Shown: one piece after another, positions 17,237-26,192 of the stretch
Position numbering within the stretch: position 1 is the stretch's first letter
Layout of the letters: every line of letters starts with the position of its first letter
Assembly: GCA_020637805.1 (NCBI GenBank)
Contig: JACKJU010000002.1
Coordinates: forward strand, 248,001-312,000
DNA: 64,000 nt
Source: Nitratireductor sp.
GTDB lineage: Bacteria; Pseudomonadota; Alphaproteobacteria; Rhizobiales; Rhizobiaceae
Direction: 5' to 3'
Translations under genes and position numbers: made by a program
Notes under the pieces: generated by a model
What the model saw: the letters and a program-made list of their open reading frames with translations, nothing else
Told to the model about the DNA's origin: nothing
Database searches by the model: none

Positions 17237-18769
17237 ATGAGCCTTGCCACATTCGACATCTTCATCATCGGCGGCGGTATAAACGGCTGCGGGATCGCGC
17301 GCGATGCTGCCGGACGGGGATACTCCGTCATGCTGGCGGAGATGAACGACCTGGCGTCCGGTACCTCCTCGTGGTCCACCAAACTCGTCCATGGCGGATT
17401 GCGGTATCTGGAGCACTACGAGTTCAAGCTGGTGCGCGAGGCGCTTGAGGAACGCGAAGTCCTGTGGGCGCTGGCACCGCACGTCATCCACCCATTGCGG
17501 TTTGTCCTGCCGATGGAAAATGGTGCGCGGAAAAAGGGAACGCGGCCCGCTTGGCTGATCAGGCTTGGCCTGTTTCTCTATGACCATATCGGCGGACGCA
17601 GATTGCTGCCTGCCACCCGAACTCTCGATCTGCGAAAGGACATTGCTGGCAAATCGCTGAAGCCGGGGTTCGACAGGGCTTTTGAATATTCCGATTGCCG
17701 GGTCGACGATGCGCGGCTCGTCGTGCTGAATGCGATGGATGCCATGGCGCGGGGCGCAGAGATTGCCGTTCGCAGCCGGGTCGTGAAGGCAGAGCGCCGC
17801 GATAAAATTTGGCTTGTTACCCTTGAGGACACGCAAACAGGCTCGGTAAGCGAGGTACGGGCGCGGATGCTCGTCAATGCCGCCGGCCCGTGGGTCGATA
17901 CGGTGATCGAGGCTGCAATGGGCAGGGCAGGCACGGCCAATGTGCGGCTGGTGCAGGGTAGCCATATCGTTGTCAGGCGAAAGTTCGAACACGACCGGGC
18001 CTACATCTTCCAGAAGCCGGACGGGCGCATATTCTTCGCCATTCCCTACGAGCGGGACTACACGCTGATCGGTACGACGGACCGCGACTATTCCGGTGAT
18101 CCGGGCAAGGCGGAAATCACGCCTGACGAAATTAACTATCTGTGCGAGGGAGCAAGCGAATATTTCCGTCAGCCGGTAGATGCAAAGGACATTGTCTGGG
18201 CGTTCAGCGGTGTGCGCCCTCTGTTCGACGATGGTGCGTCGAAGGCGCAAGAGGCAACTCGGGAATATGTCATCCGCAGTGAGGGAGATACCGGACAAGC
18301 GCAGCTGGTGAACATCTTCGGCGGCAAGATCACCACCTACCGCAAACTCGCCGAACATGTGATGGAGGTGGTCGAGGCTGCAATAGGCCGAAAGGGCCGT
18401 CCCTGGACGCACTCGGCCAAGCTCCCGGGGGGCGACTTTGCCGTGACCGATTTTGCCAAAGTACTTGCGGAAGCGAAGGCCGCCTGGCCTTTCCTCAATG
18501 AAAGCGAGGCAGAGCGCCTGACCCTTGCCTATGGCACACGCATCCAGCGAGTGCTGGCGGCTGCAACTTCCAGGGCGCAGCTTGGCCGGGATTTTGGTCA
18601 CGGATTGAGCGAGGCGGAGGTTCTTTACCTGATGACCAATGAGTGGGCGCGCACGGCAGAGGATGTGTTGTGGCGGCGCAGCAAGCTGGGGCTGAAATTC
18701 AGCAAGGACCAGGCCGATGCCCTGGATGAATGGATGCGTACCCAGCGACAGGAAGGAACTGTTGGTTGA
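17237..18769 (+). CDS. glpD: Aerobic glycerol-3-phosphate dehydrogenase
   Basis: A 510-residue membrane-associated FAD enzyme that oxidises sn-glycerol 3-phosphate to dihydroxyacetone phosphate and feeds electrons to quinone. It has the FAD motif GGGINGCGIARDAAGRG, the family block GTSSWSTKLVHGGLRYLEHY, and the C-terminal helical domain (DUF-type) with TRAQLGRDFGHGL. No glpR, glpK or uptake genes accompany it here. It is 88 bases from paaE in the same direction but functionally unrelated. Confidence 0.95.
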   Translation: MSLATFDIFIIGGGINGCGIARDAAGRGYSVMLAEMNDLASGTSSWSTKLVHGGLRYLEHYEFKLVREALEEREVLWALAPHVIHPLRFVLPMENGARKKGTRPAWLIRLGLFLYDHIGGRRLLPATRTLDLRKDIAGKSLKPGFDRAFEYSDCRVDDARLVVLNAMDAMARGAEIAVRSRVVKAERRDKIWLVTLEDTQTGSVSEVRARMLVNAAGPWVDTVIEAAMGRAGTANVRLVQGSHIVVRRKFEHDRAYIFQKPDGRIFFAIPYERDYTLIGTTDRDYSGDPGKAEITPDEINYLCEGASEYFRQPVDAKDIVWAFSGVRPLFDDGASKAQEATREYVIRSEGDTGQAQLVNIFGGKITTYRKLAEHVMEVVEAAIGRKGRPWTHSAKLPGGDFAVTDFAKVLAEAKAAWPFLNESEAERLTLAYGTRIQRVLAAATSRAQLGRDFGHGLSEAEVLYLMTNEWARTAEDVLWRRSKLGLKFSKDQADALDEWMRTQRQEGTVG

Positions 18770-18857
18770 CGGGTATGCAGGGGATTGTGCCCCGTTTGCA
18801 AAACGCGTACCGGTTTTCCAACAACAGTATCGAACCGAATTTGACCAGGGAGTTGCC

Positions 18858-20054
18858 ATGTCAGGAGATCACAAGACCGCGCCGTTCAACTGGGAAGACC
18901 CGTTCCTGCTGGAAGACCAGTTGACCGAAGAGGAACGGATGATCCGCGACAGCGCGAAAAGCTTCGCCGAAAGCGAACTCGCGCCGCGGGTGAAGGACTT
19001 CTACATGGAAGAGAAATCCGATCCCGGTCTGTTTCGTGAAATGGGCAAGGCAGGCCTTCTGGGCATCACCGTGCCGGAGGAATATGGCTGTGCCGGTGCC
19101 GGCTATGTCTCCTACGGGCTGGTGGCGCGCGAAGTGGAGCGTGTCGACTCCGGGTTCCGTTCGATGATGAGCGTGCAGTCGTCGCTGGTGATGTTTCCGA
19201 TCCTTGCCTATGGCTCCGACGAACAGAAGAAGAAGTACCTGCCGGGCCTTGGTTCCGGCGAACTGATCGGATGCTTCGGACTCACCGAACCGGATGCCGG
19301 CTCCGATCCGGGCGGCATGAAGACCCGTGCCGAGAAGACTGCAACGGGTTACAAGCTGACCGGTTCGAAGATGTGGATATCGAATGCCCCGATCGCCGAC
19401 GTGTTCGTGATCTGGGCAAAATCTGCGGCGCATGACGGAGCCATTCGCGGCTTTGTCCTGGAAAAGGGGATGAAGGGGCTTTCGGCTCCGAAGATCGGTG
19501 GCAAGCTTTCGCTGCGCGCTTCCGTGACTGGTGAAGTGGTCATGGATGGCGTCGAAGTGGGCGAGGATGCATTGCTGCCGGGCGTTTCGGGTCTCAAGGG
19601 GCCGTTCGGCTGTCTCAACCGCGCGCGCTACGGCATTTCGTGGGGTGTGATGGGTGCAGCCGAAGATTGCTGGTTCAGGGCACGCCAGTACGGTCTGGAT
19701 CGCAAGCAGTTCGGCAAGCCGCTCGCTGGAACCCAGCTCTTCCAGAAGAAGCTCGCCGACATGCAGGTCGAAATCACGCTTGGTCTTCAGGGATCGCTGC
19801 GGGTTGGACGGCTCATGGATGAAGGCCGCATGGCGCCCGAGATGATCTCGATGATGAAACGCAACAACTGCGGCAAGGCGCTCGACATCGCACGTACCGC
19901 GCGTGACATGCATGGCGGCAACGGCATCCAGATCGAGTATCACGTGATGCGCCACGCAGCCAACCTTGAGACCGTCAACACCTATGAAGGCACGCATGAC
20001 GTACATGCCCTGATCCTGGGTCGTGCACAGACTGGCATTCAGGCGTTTTTCTAG
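18858..20054 (+). CDS. gcdH: Glutaryl-CoA dehydrogenase
   Basis: A 398-residue acyl-CoA dehydrogenase that oxidises and decarboxylates glutaryl-CoA to crotonyl-CoA in lysine, tryptophan and aromatic breakdown. The C-terminal signature NTYEGTHDVHALILGRAQTG carries the catalytic base Glu377 and is diagnostic for this branch; the middle has CFGLTEPDAGSDPGGM. Start 18858 follows AGGGAGTTGCC; a longer frame reaches back into glpD and is rejected. The next gene is a DAO-type oxidoreductase. Confidence 0.93.
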   Translation: MSGDHKTAPFNWEDPFLLEDQLTEEERMIRDSAKSFAESELAPRVKDFYMEEKSDPGLFREMGKAGLLGITVPEEYGCAGAGYVSYGLVAREVERVDSGFRSMMSVQSSLVMFPILAYGSDEQKKKYLPGLGSGELIGCFGLTEPDAGSDPGGMKTRAEKTATGYKLTGSKMWISNAPIADVFVIWAKSAAHDGAIRGFVLEKGMKGLSAPKIGGKLSLRASVTGEVVMDGVEVGEDALLPGVSGLKGPFGCLNRARYGISWGVMGAAEDCWFRARQYGLDRKQFGKPLAGTQLFQKKLADMQVEITLGLQGSLRVGRLMDEGRMAPEMISMMKRNNCGKALDIARTARDMHGGNGIQIEYHVMRHAANLETVNTYEGTHDVHALILGRAQTGIQAFF

Positions 20055-20158
20055 GCGGGATTCAATCTGCACAGTGCCAATCGAAAGCACGCAGATAGCG
20101 GTGGAAAATCCGGAATTGGCGATGCAGGATCGGGCTTCCGGAACCGGAGGTTCGATCC

Positions 20159-21388
20159 TTGTCTGAAAGCAATGCCGCAGTCCATGTGCCGCCGGCCCGC
20201 AAGAACTACGACGTCGTGATCATTGGCGGCGCGATGATGGGTTCGTCGCTTGCCTGGTTCCTTGCTTCTAATGACGCGTTCGATGGCAGCATTCTCGTTG
20301 TCGAGCGTGACCCGACCTACGAATTCTCTTCGACCTACAGGTCGGCGGCGGGCATACGCCAGCAGTTTTCAAGCGAACTGAATGTGCGCATTTCTCAGTT
20401 TGGAGCGCAATTCATCGACAATCTCAGGTCGTTTCTCGGTGATGATCCGAGGGTGCCGGAGGTGCCGATACGCAATATCGGCTACATGTATCTGGCGGGC
20501 GACGAGGCAGGCGTCGAGCGGCTGAAATATGCACATGGCGTGCAACAGAAGGCAGGCGCTGCCACGCGCCTGATGCGCCCGGAGGAGATCGCCGAAGCCT
20601 ATCCGTTCTACAATCTGGACGGCGTTCTGCTGGGCTCTCACAACACGGTGGGCGAGGGGACGTGGGATCCGGTGACCGTCCATGACTGGTGGAAGCGCAT
20701 CGCGCGCGAACGGGGAGCCGAATTCATCCACAACGAGGCCGTGGCACTAGACCTGTCGCAAGACGGAACCAGGGTCGACGCAGTGCATCTGGCGAGCGGT
20801 GAGAGCGTGGCCTGTGGAACAGTCATAAATGCTGCGGGCACGCGCGCGGCCAGCGTGGCAGGGATGGCGGGGATTACCATTCCCGTCGAGCCGCGCAAAC
20901 GCTTTGCCTATGTCTTCAAGGCTGAGCAGCCGCTATCAAAACCCCTACCGCTAACCATCGACACTTCAGGTGTGTATTGCCGCCAGGACGGCAGCGACAC
21001 CTATCTGGCGGGTGGCCATACGGAGCCGGACGGCCCGTCGGCAATAGACGATTTCTCGATGGATCACGGTCTTTGGATGGACCGCATCTGGCCTGCCATC
21101 GCAACGCGGATACCGCAGTTCGAAGCGGTTCGCGTGATCGCGGAATGGTGCGGCCACTATGCCTACAACACGCTGGACCAGAACGCGATTGCCGGCCCGC
21201 ATCCGCATGTGCGCAACTTCATTTTCATGAACGGGTTCTCCGGCCACGGCGTGCAGCAGTCCCCGGCCATGGGACGGGGCATGGCTGAGCTGATCGTTCA
21301 CGGGGAGTACCGTTCGCTCGACCTGTCGCCGTTCCATTTCGACAGGGTTCTGAGCGGAACACCCTATCCAGAATCGGCGATCATCTAG
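20159..21388 (+). CDS. DAO-family FAD-dependent oxidoreductase (FOXRED1/sarcosine-oxidase-like)
   Basis: A 409-residue flavoprotein with the N-terminal FAD site VVIIGGAMMG (residues 19-28) and the C-terminal DAO-fold segment FIFMNGFSGHGVQQSPAMGRGMAE shortened here to its ends. It probably oxidises an amine or N-methyl amino acid. The start is a TTG at 20159, supported by CCGGAGG eight bases upstream; no ATG lies nearby. It lies 104 bases after gcdH in the same direction, so a shared role in amino-acid catabolism is possible but not shown. Confidence 0.85.
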   Translation: MSESNAAVHVPPARKNYDVVIIGGAMMGSSLAWFLASNDAFDGSILVVERDPTYEFSSTYRSAAGIRQQFSSELNVRISQFGAQFIDNLRSFLGDDPRVPEVPIRNIGYMYLAGDEAGVERLKYAHGVQQKAGAATRLMRPEEIAEAYPFYNLDGVLLGSHNTVGEGTWDPVTVHDWWKRIARERGAEFIHNEAVALDLSQDGTRVDAVHLASGESVACGTVINAAGTRAASVAGMAGITIPVEPRKRFAYVFKAEQPLSKPLPLTIDTSGVYCRQDGSDTYLAGGHTEPDGPSAIDDFSMDHGLWMDRIWPAIATRIPQFEAVRVIAEWCGHYAYNTLDQNAIAGPHPHVRNFIFMNGFSGHGVQQSPAMGRGMAELIVHGEYRSLDLSPFHFDRVLSGTPYPESAII

Positions 21389-21537
21389 ATCCCGTTCACG
21401 CGAACCATTCACGGGGATCAAAGATCGTCATTATATTTCAATGACATGCGTGATGGTATTTGGATACCGATTCAAGCATCTGGAAATGCCCGGTGCCCGA
21501 ATATCCCAGCAACACGACAAGGTATGGCCGCACCAGC

Positions 21538-21636
21538 GCAGTTTCGATTTTGACTGGACCAGTGAAATCGAAACGCGTGAACGAGTTCAGTTGTTTGCCG
21601 AGAAAGATCGTTTCCACCTGAAGGTGAAAGGTTCCA
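21538..21636 (-). repeat. Dispersed two-hairpin intergenic repeat, copy B
   Basis: Begins exactly after the frcA stop codon and reads in the frcA direction. It contains TTTCACCTTCAGGTG (small hairpin) and a nearly perfect long palindrome (TTTCGATTT, ACTGG, CCAGT, AAATCGAAA in order). It matches copy A at 11010-11108 with block spacing conserved. It lies between two converging genes, the usual habitat of REP/RIME-like elements. Confidence 0.7.
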
Positions 21637-22419
21637 CTAAGCGGCCATCTCTTCAGGTGACGGCTCCTTTGCACCCGTCATCAGTGCCACCGCATCCGAC
21701 ATCGAATGCTGCTTGGGATCGATGACGCACAGGCGTTTCCCGAGACGGTGAACGTGAATGCGGTCCGCAATCTCGAAGACATGTGGCATGTTGTGCGAGA
21801 TGAGGATGATCGGAATGCCACGGGATTTCACGTCGACGATCAGATCGAGAACGCGGCGGCTTTCCTTGACGCCAAGCGCTGCGGTCGGTTCGTCGAGGAT
21901 GATGACCTTCGAGCCGAATGCTGCCGCCCTGGCGACAGCTACGCCCTGGCGCTGACCGCCGGAGAGCGTCTCGACTGCCTGGTTGATGTTCTGGATCGTC
22001 ATCAGCCCGAGATCGGCGAGCTTCTCGCGGGCTATCCTCTCCATTTCCGGACGGTCGAGCTTGCGCAGGACCTTGCCCATGAACCCCGGCTTGCGCAACT
22101 CGCGGCCCATGAACATATTGTCAGCGATGGAAAGCGCGGGCGACATGGCGAGCGTCTGGTAGACGGTTTCGATCCCCTGCATGCGGGCATCGTTCGGCGA
22201 GGCGAAACTTGCCTTGTTGCCTTCCAGCCAGATCTCTCCGGCGTCGGGCTGAACCGCTCCGGAGAGCGCCTTGATCAGGGTTGACTTGCCCGCGCCGTTG
22301 TCTCCGATCACAGCGAGAATTTCGCCCGGCATGAGTTCGAAGTCGCAGCGGTCCAGCGCCGTGACACGGCCATAGCGCTTGACGAGATTGCGGGCCTTGA
22401 GGATGGGTTCTACGCTCAT
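21637..22419 (-). CDS. frcA: Fructose ABC transporter, ATP-binding protein
   Basis: A 260-residue single-nucleotide-binding-domain ATPase that powers sugar import. Walker A GDNGAGKST is at residues 39-47, the signature LSGGQRQG follows, and Walker B is IILDEPTAALG. This short, one-domain type fits FrcA rather than the double-domain RbsA/XylG type. I start at 22419, where the ATG overlaps the frcC stop (ATGA). A far longer open frame continues upstream through frcC but is a shadow of that gene. Confidence 0.93.
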   Translation of the reverse strand: MSVEPILKARNLVKRYGRVTALDRCDFELMPGEILAVIGDNGAGKSTLIKALSGAVQPDAGEIWLEGNKASFASPNDARMQGIETVYQTLAMSPALSIADNMFMGRELRKPGFMGKVLRKLDRPEMERIAREKLADLGLMTIQNINQAVETLSGGQRQGVAVARAAAFGSKVIILDEPTAALGVKESRRVLDLIVDVKSRGIPIILISHNMPHVFEIADRIHVHRLGKRLCVIDPKQHSMSDAVALMTGAKEPSPEEMAA

Positions 22420-23486
22420 GCCGTTACCTTTCTGATCCACTGGTCCACGGTCACGGCTGCAATGATGAGCAGGCCGATCAGGAGATAGGTCCACTGCGGA
22501 TCGGCTCCGGCCATCCGCAGACCCAGTTCGAACACGCCAACAATGAGGGCGCCAAAGAAGGAGCCGGCGATCGAGCCGCGGCCGCCAAAGAGGGATATGC
22601 CGCCGATAACGACAGCGGTGATGGACTGGATGTTGCCGATCACTCCGGTTGTCGCGGACGGCGAGACCGAACCAAAGCGGCCAATCATTACCCAGCCTGC
22701 CAGCGCGCAGATGAAACCGACGACCATGTAAACGGACATGAGGGTTCTGTGGACATTGACGCCGGACAGCTGTGCGGCCTCGGGATCGTCGCCGACTGCA
22801 TAGACATGGCGGCCCCAGGCGGTGGAGCGCAGCGCGTAGGCGAGACCAAGTATCAGAACGATCATCAGGAACACGCCAAGGGTGAAAGTGGCGCCTGCCA
22901 TCTGGACCTTCGTTCCCAGGAACTGGAGGAAGGGTGCATCGGCCTCGATGTCCTGGGCGCGGATCGTTTCGTTTGCCGAATAGAGATAGTTCGCGGCAAG
23001 CAGGATCTGCCACATGCCAAGGGTGACGATGAATGGCGGCAGCTTGACCCGGCTGACAAGCCAGCCGTTTACCGCGCCGATGGCGGTGCCGAAGGCAAGC
23101 CCGATCACGACGGCGAGAAAAGGGGGTATCCCGTAGCGGAATGTCATCTGCCCCATGATGACCGAACTGAGCACGGCAAGTGCGCCCACGGACAGGTCGA
23201 TGCCGGCGGTCAGGATGACCAGGCTTTGCGCGGCTGCCAGCACGCCAACAATCTGGACCTGCTGCAGGATCAGTGTCAGTGCAAAGGGCGAGAAGAACTT
23301 GCTTCCGAGCGCGATGCCAAAGACGGCGATTGCCGAAACCAGCACGATCAGCGGTACCAGAGCAGGCGTCGTGTGCAGGGCGTGATGAAACCGCCCAAGC
23401 AATCCATGTGTTTCTGATGAAAATTCCGCAAAGTTTTCTTCGCGGCGCGTCTTGACGACGTCCTCGAATGACTCGGTGTTGCTCAC
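22416..23486 (-). CDS. frcC: Fructose ABC transporter, permease
   Basis: A 356-residue inner-membrane permease of the ribose/xylose type with about 8-10 hydrophobic helices and the family block AQSLVILTAGIDLSVGA near the first third. It has an unusually long charged N-terminus before the first helix, as in rhizobial FrcC. It ends overlapping frcA by four bases. A gap of 167 bases containing a strong hairpin separates it from frcB. Confidence 0.93.
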   Translation of the reverse strand: MSNTESFEDVVKTRREENFAEFSSETHGLLGRFHHALHTTPALVPLIVLVSAIAVFGIALGSKFFSPFALTLILQQVQIVGVLAAAQSLVILTAGIDLSVGALAVLSSVIMGQMTFRYGIPPFLAVVIGLAFGTAIGAVNGWLVSRVKLPPFIVTLGMWQILLAANYLYSANETIRAQDIEADAPFLQFLGTKVQMAGATFTLGVFLMIVLILGLAYALRSTAWGRHVYAVGDDPEAAQLSGVNVHRTLMSVYMVVGFICALAGWVMIGRFGSVSPSATTGVIGNIQSITAVVIGGISLFGGRGSIAGSFFGALIVGVFELGLRMAGADPQWTYLLIGLLIIAAVTVDQWIRKVTA

Positions 23487-23618
23487 TGCAATATCCTCCC
23501 GGATGGGTCAGGGGTGGGGATACGCACGCGCGGCCGATCAATGGCTGTCACGTGCAGACGCGATACCTGACTTCCATCTTCCGGCAGTATGGCACATGCC
23601 GGACCAAGTACAAGGGTA

Positions 23619-23641
23619 CCGGACGGCAGGTTGCCGTCCGG
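23619..23641 (-). promoter_or_regulatory. Stem-loop between frcB and frcC
   Basis: CCGGACGGCA, a 3-base loop, and TGCCGTCCGG: a perfect 10-bp stem starting 12 bases after the frcB stop. There is no T-run. It probably protects the frcB mRNA end and lowers read-through, giving more binding protein than permease. This arrangement is common in binding-protein ABC operons. Confidence 0.75.
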
Positions 23642-23653
23642 CTCAGAGGTTGA

Positions 23654-24673
23654 TCAGCCCCAGCAGAGCTTCTTGCCTTCTTCCACGGAGATGGACTTAA
23701 CGCCATCAACGGGCTGGTCGGTGACAAGATTGACGCCGGTGTCGAAGAAGTCCTTGCCCTCGGTAGCCTGCGGCTTGGTGCCGTCTTTTGCCCAGGCGGC
23801 AATTGCCTCGATGCCCTTGGCGGCCATCAGTAGCGGATACTGCTGGGAGGTTGCGCCGATAACCCCGGATTCGATGTTGGCAACGCCAGGGCAGCCGCCA
23901 TCGACGGATACCACGAGAACGTCCTTCTCGCGGCCGATAGCCTTGAGCGCCTCATAGGCACCGGCAGCAGCCGGTTCGTTGATCGTGTAGACGACGTTGA
24001 TGCCGGTGTCCTTGGCGAGAAGGTTTTCCATTGCCTTGCGGCCACCTTCCTCGTTGCCCTGGGTCACGTCATGGCCAACGATGCGCGGATCGGTTTCGTC
24101 GCCCCATTTGTTCGGGTCGGCGAGGTCGATTCCGAAGCCTTTCATGAAGCCCTGATCGCGCAGAACGCCAACGGTCGGCTGGGATACATCGAGGTCAAGG
24201 AAGGCGATCTTTGCGTTTGCAGCTTCGTCGCCGAGTTTTGCCTTGGCCCACTCGCCGATGAGTTCGCCAGCGAGGAAGTTGTCGGTGGCAAAGGTCATGT
24301 CGGCAGCATCGACCGGCTCAAGCGGCGTGTCGAGAGCGATCACGAGCAGGCCGGCATCGCGTGCCTGCTGAACCGACGGAACGATTGCCGAGGTGCTGGA
24401 TGCGGTGATGAGAATGCCCTTGGCGCCATTGGCGATGCAGGTTTCGATTGCCGCGACCTGGCTTTCGTTGTCGCCGTCGACCTTGCCTGCATAGGAGTTG
24501 AGGGTGATGCCAAGTTCCTTGGCCTTTGCTTCGGCACCTTCGCGCATCTTCACGAAGAAGGGGTTGGTGTCGGTCTTGGTGATGAGGCAGGCGCCGGTTT
24601 CGGCCTGCGCGCCGGTTGCGGCAACGCCGAGTGCGAGTGCACCGATGACCGATGCGAGTACAGACTTTTTCAT
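23654..24673 (-). CDS. frcB: Fructose ABC transporter, periplasmic binding protein
   Basis: A 339-residue precursor. A signal peptide (MKKSVLASVIGALALGVAA, cut near residue 24 after GAQA) directs it to the periplasm. The mature protein is a type-I sugar-binding fold with TKTDTNPFFVKM at the start and VYTINEPAAAGAYEAL in the second lobe. The assignment to fructose rests on the FrcABC-type neighbours and the adjacent fructokinase. The start at 24673 follows GGAGGAAACAA; the frame runs 11 codons further but would lengthen the signal without a site. Confidence 0.92.
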   Translation of the reverse strand: MKKSVLASVIGALALGVAATGAQAETGACLITKTDTNPFFVKMREGAEAKAKELGITLNSYAGKVDGDNESQVAAIETCIANGAKGILITASSTSAIVPSVQQARDAGLLVIALDTPLEPVDAADMTFATDNFLAGELIGEWAKAKLGDEAANAKIAFLDLDVSQPTVGVLRDQGFMKGFGIDLADPNKWGDETDPRIVGHDVTQGNEEGGRKAMENLLAKDTGINVVYTINEPAAAGAYEALKAIGREKDVLVVSVDGGCPGVANIESGVIGATSQQYPLLMAAKGIEAIAAWAKDGTKPQATEGKDFFDTGVNLVTDQPVDGVKSISVEEGKKLCWG

Positions 24674-24809
24674 TTGTTTCCTCCCGGTTCCCGCATGACC
24701 GGCCAAGCCGGTATCGCGGGACTGGTTACAGGTTGACTACTGGATACGGTTAGCCTCCCGGGCAATCCGCAGACACGAAACTGACACAAGCGGGATGGGA
24801 CTGTCAATA

Positions 24810-24830
24810 AATAAATCCGGTTGATTTATT
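24810..24830. promoter_or_regulatory. Probable FrcR operator (AATAAATC-N5-GATTTATT)
   Basis: Perfect 8-base arms around CGGTT, midway in the 251-base gap between the divergent frcB and ROK-regulator genes. An A+T-rich palindrome of about 21 bases is the usual target of ROK repressors such as NagC, Mlc and XylR. Confidence 0.75.
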
Positions 24831-24924
24831 AATTCATCGACGGCAATATGGGTTGCGGAGGAAATCGCAAAAGTTCTATCAGAGCGAAGCGGATCAAGAC
24901 GTCCCGTGAAGGGGAGGGTTGTCA

Positions 24925-26145
24925 GTGCACGGGCAGAAATATTCCAGGGTGAGCGATCCAAGCGGCGGGTCCAACCAGAGCAGGGTACGGGCCTATAACG
25001 AGCGGCTCGTTCTCTCCCTGGTGCGCCGCCATGGCAGCCTTCCCAAGTCGGAAATAGCGCGCCGTACCGGACTTTCCGCGCAAACGGTCTCCGTGATCAT
25101 GCGTGCACTCGAAAACGATGCATTGCTGTTGCGGGGGGAACCGCAACGCGGCCGTGTCGGTCAGCCCTCGATACCAATGTCGCTCGATCCATCAGGCGTC
25201 TATTCCATCGGACTGAAGATCGGCAGGCGCTCTGCCGAGCTTACGCTGGTGGACTTTCTCGGCCGCGAAATACAGGTCTTCCGCAAGACCTACGAATATC
25301 CCTTGCCGCAACCCATCCTCGATTTCACCCTGAATGCCCTGGAAAAAATGACGGCGTCACTTGACGAACGGCAGCTTGCCCGCATTGCCGGCATCGGCGT
25401 GGCTATGCCCTTCGAACTCTGGAGCTGGGCAGAAAAAATTGGCGCGCCGCCTGGCGGAATGGAGGCCTGGCGCTGCCTAGACTTTCGCGAGGAACTGGAA
25501 AAACTTGTCGATTTCCCAATCTATCTTGAAAACGATGCAACGTCTGCATGCGGCGCAGAACTGGTGTTCGGCCGCGGAGCGGAGTATGCCGATTTCGTCT
25601 ACTTCTTCGTCGGAACCTTCATCGGCGGCGGCATCGTTCTCAACCATTCGGTCTATTACGGACGCACCGGCAATGCCGGGGCATTGGGGTCTATTCCGGT
25701 ATATGGTCCGGGAGAGAATGCCCAGCAGTTGATCGACCAGGCATCGGTTCACGGTCTCGAGGCCAGGCTCAGGCAAAATGGCATCGATCCTTCGCCGCTT
25801 TGGCTTTCGCAATCGGACTGGAGCGGGTTCGAGGCCGAACTCAAGGAGTGGATCGGCACCACCGCCGAGGCGATCGCCTTTGCAATTGCTGCCTCCTGCT
25901 CGGTGATCGATTTCGAGACGGCAATCGTGGATGGCGGCTTTCCCGCAGACGTGAGGCGGCGGCTGGTGGAGGCCATACGTTGCGAACTGGGCAAGCTCGA
26001 TCTGCAGGGCATCGTCGCGCCTGAGGTGGTTGAAGGTCTTGTCGGGAGCAACGCTAGGGCAATCGGGGCAGCAACGCTGCCGTTGTTTGCGCGCTATCTC
26101 CTGGATCAGAACGTGCTATTCAAGGATACTGCGCAGGCCGTCTAG
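24925..26145 (+). CDS. frcR: ROK-family transcriptional regulator of fructose genes
   Basis: About 406 residues. A winged helix-turn-helix lies at roughly residues 20-60 (SEIARRTGLSAQTVSVIMRAL), followed by a ROK sugar-kinase-like domain with ENDATSACGAEL and GTFIGGGIVLN. It probably represses frcBCA and its own operon until fructose or a derivative binds. I take the GTG at 24925, six bases after GGGGAGGG; an in-frame TTG at 24919 is too close to that site. frcK follows 47 bases later. Confidence 0.88.
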   Translation: MHGQKYSRVSDPSGGSNQSRVRAYNERLVLSLVRRHGSLPKSEIARRTGLSAQTVSVIMRALENDALLLRGEPQRGRVGQPSIPMSLDPSGVYSIGLKIGRRSAELTLVDFLGREIQVFRKTYEYPLPQPILDFTLNALEKMTASLDERQLARIAGIGVAMPFELWSWAEKIGAPPGGMEAWRCLDFREELEKLVDFPIYLENDATSACGAELVFGRGAEYADFVYFFVGTFIGGGIVLNHSVYYGRTGNAGALGSIPVYGPGENAQQLIDQASVHGLEARLRQNGIDPSPLWLSQSDWSGFEAELKEWIGTTAEAIAFAIAASCSVIDFETAIVDGGFPADVRRRLVEAIRCELGKLDLQGIVAPEVVEGLVGSNARAIGAATLPLFARYLLDQNVLFKDTAQAV

Positions 26146-26192
26146 AGGGCCAGCGCCCATCGCAAATTTCTTGCCGGAAGGAAGAGGGGCAA

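Noticed and set aside
21438..21725. Small open frames (plus and minus) between the DAO oxidoreductase and frcA
   Set aside because: They coincide with the hairpin repeat. The related copy at 11010-11108 has an in-frame stop, so a conserved protein is unlikely.
22420..23541. ABC ATPase extended by about 370 residues upstream of frcA
   Set aside because: The extension is the frcC gene read in another frame. The ATG at 22419 overlaps the frcC stop and gives the normal FrcA length.
23619..23641. Rho-independent terminator between frcB and frcC
   Set aside because: The stem is perfect but no T-run follows on the minus strand. I list it as an mRNA-stabilising stem-loop instead.
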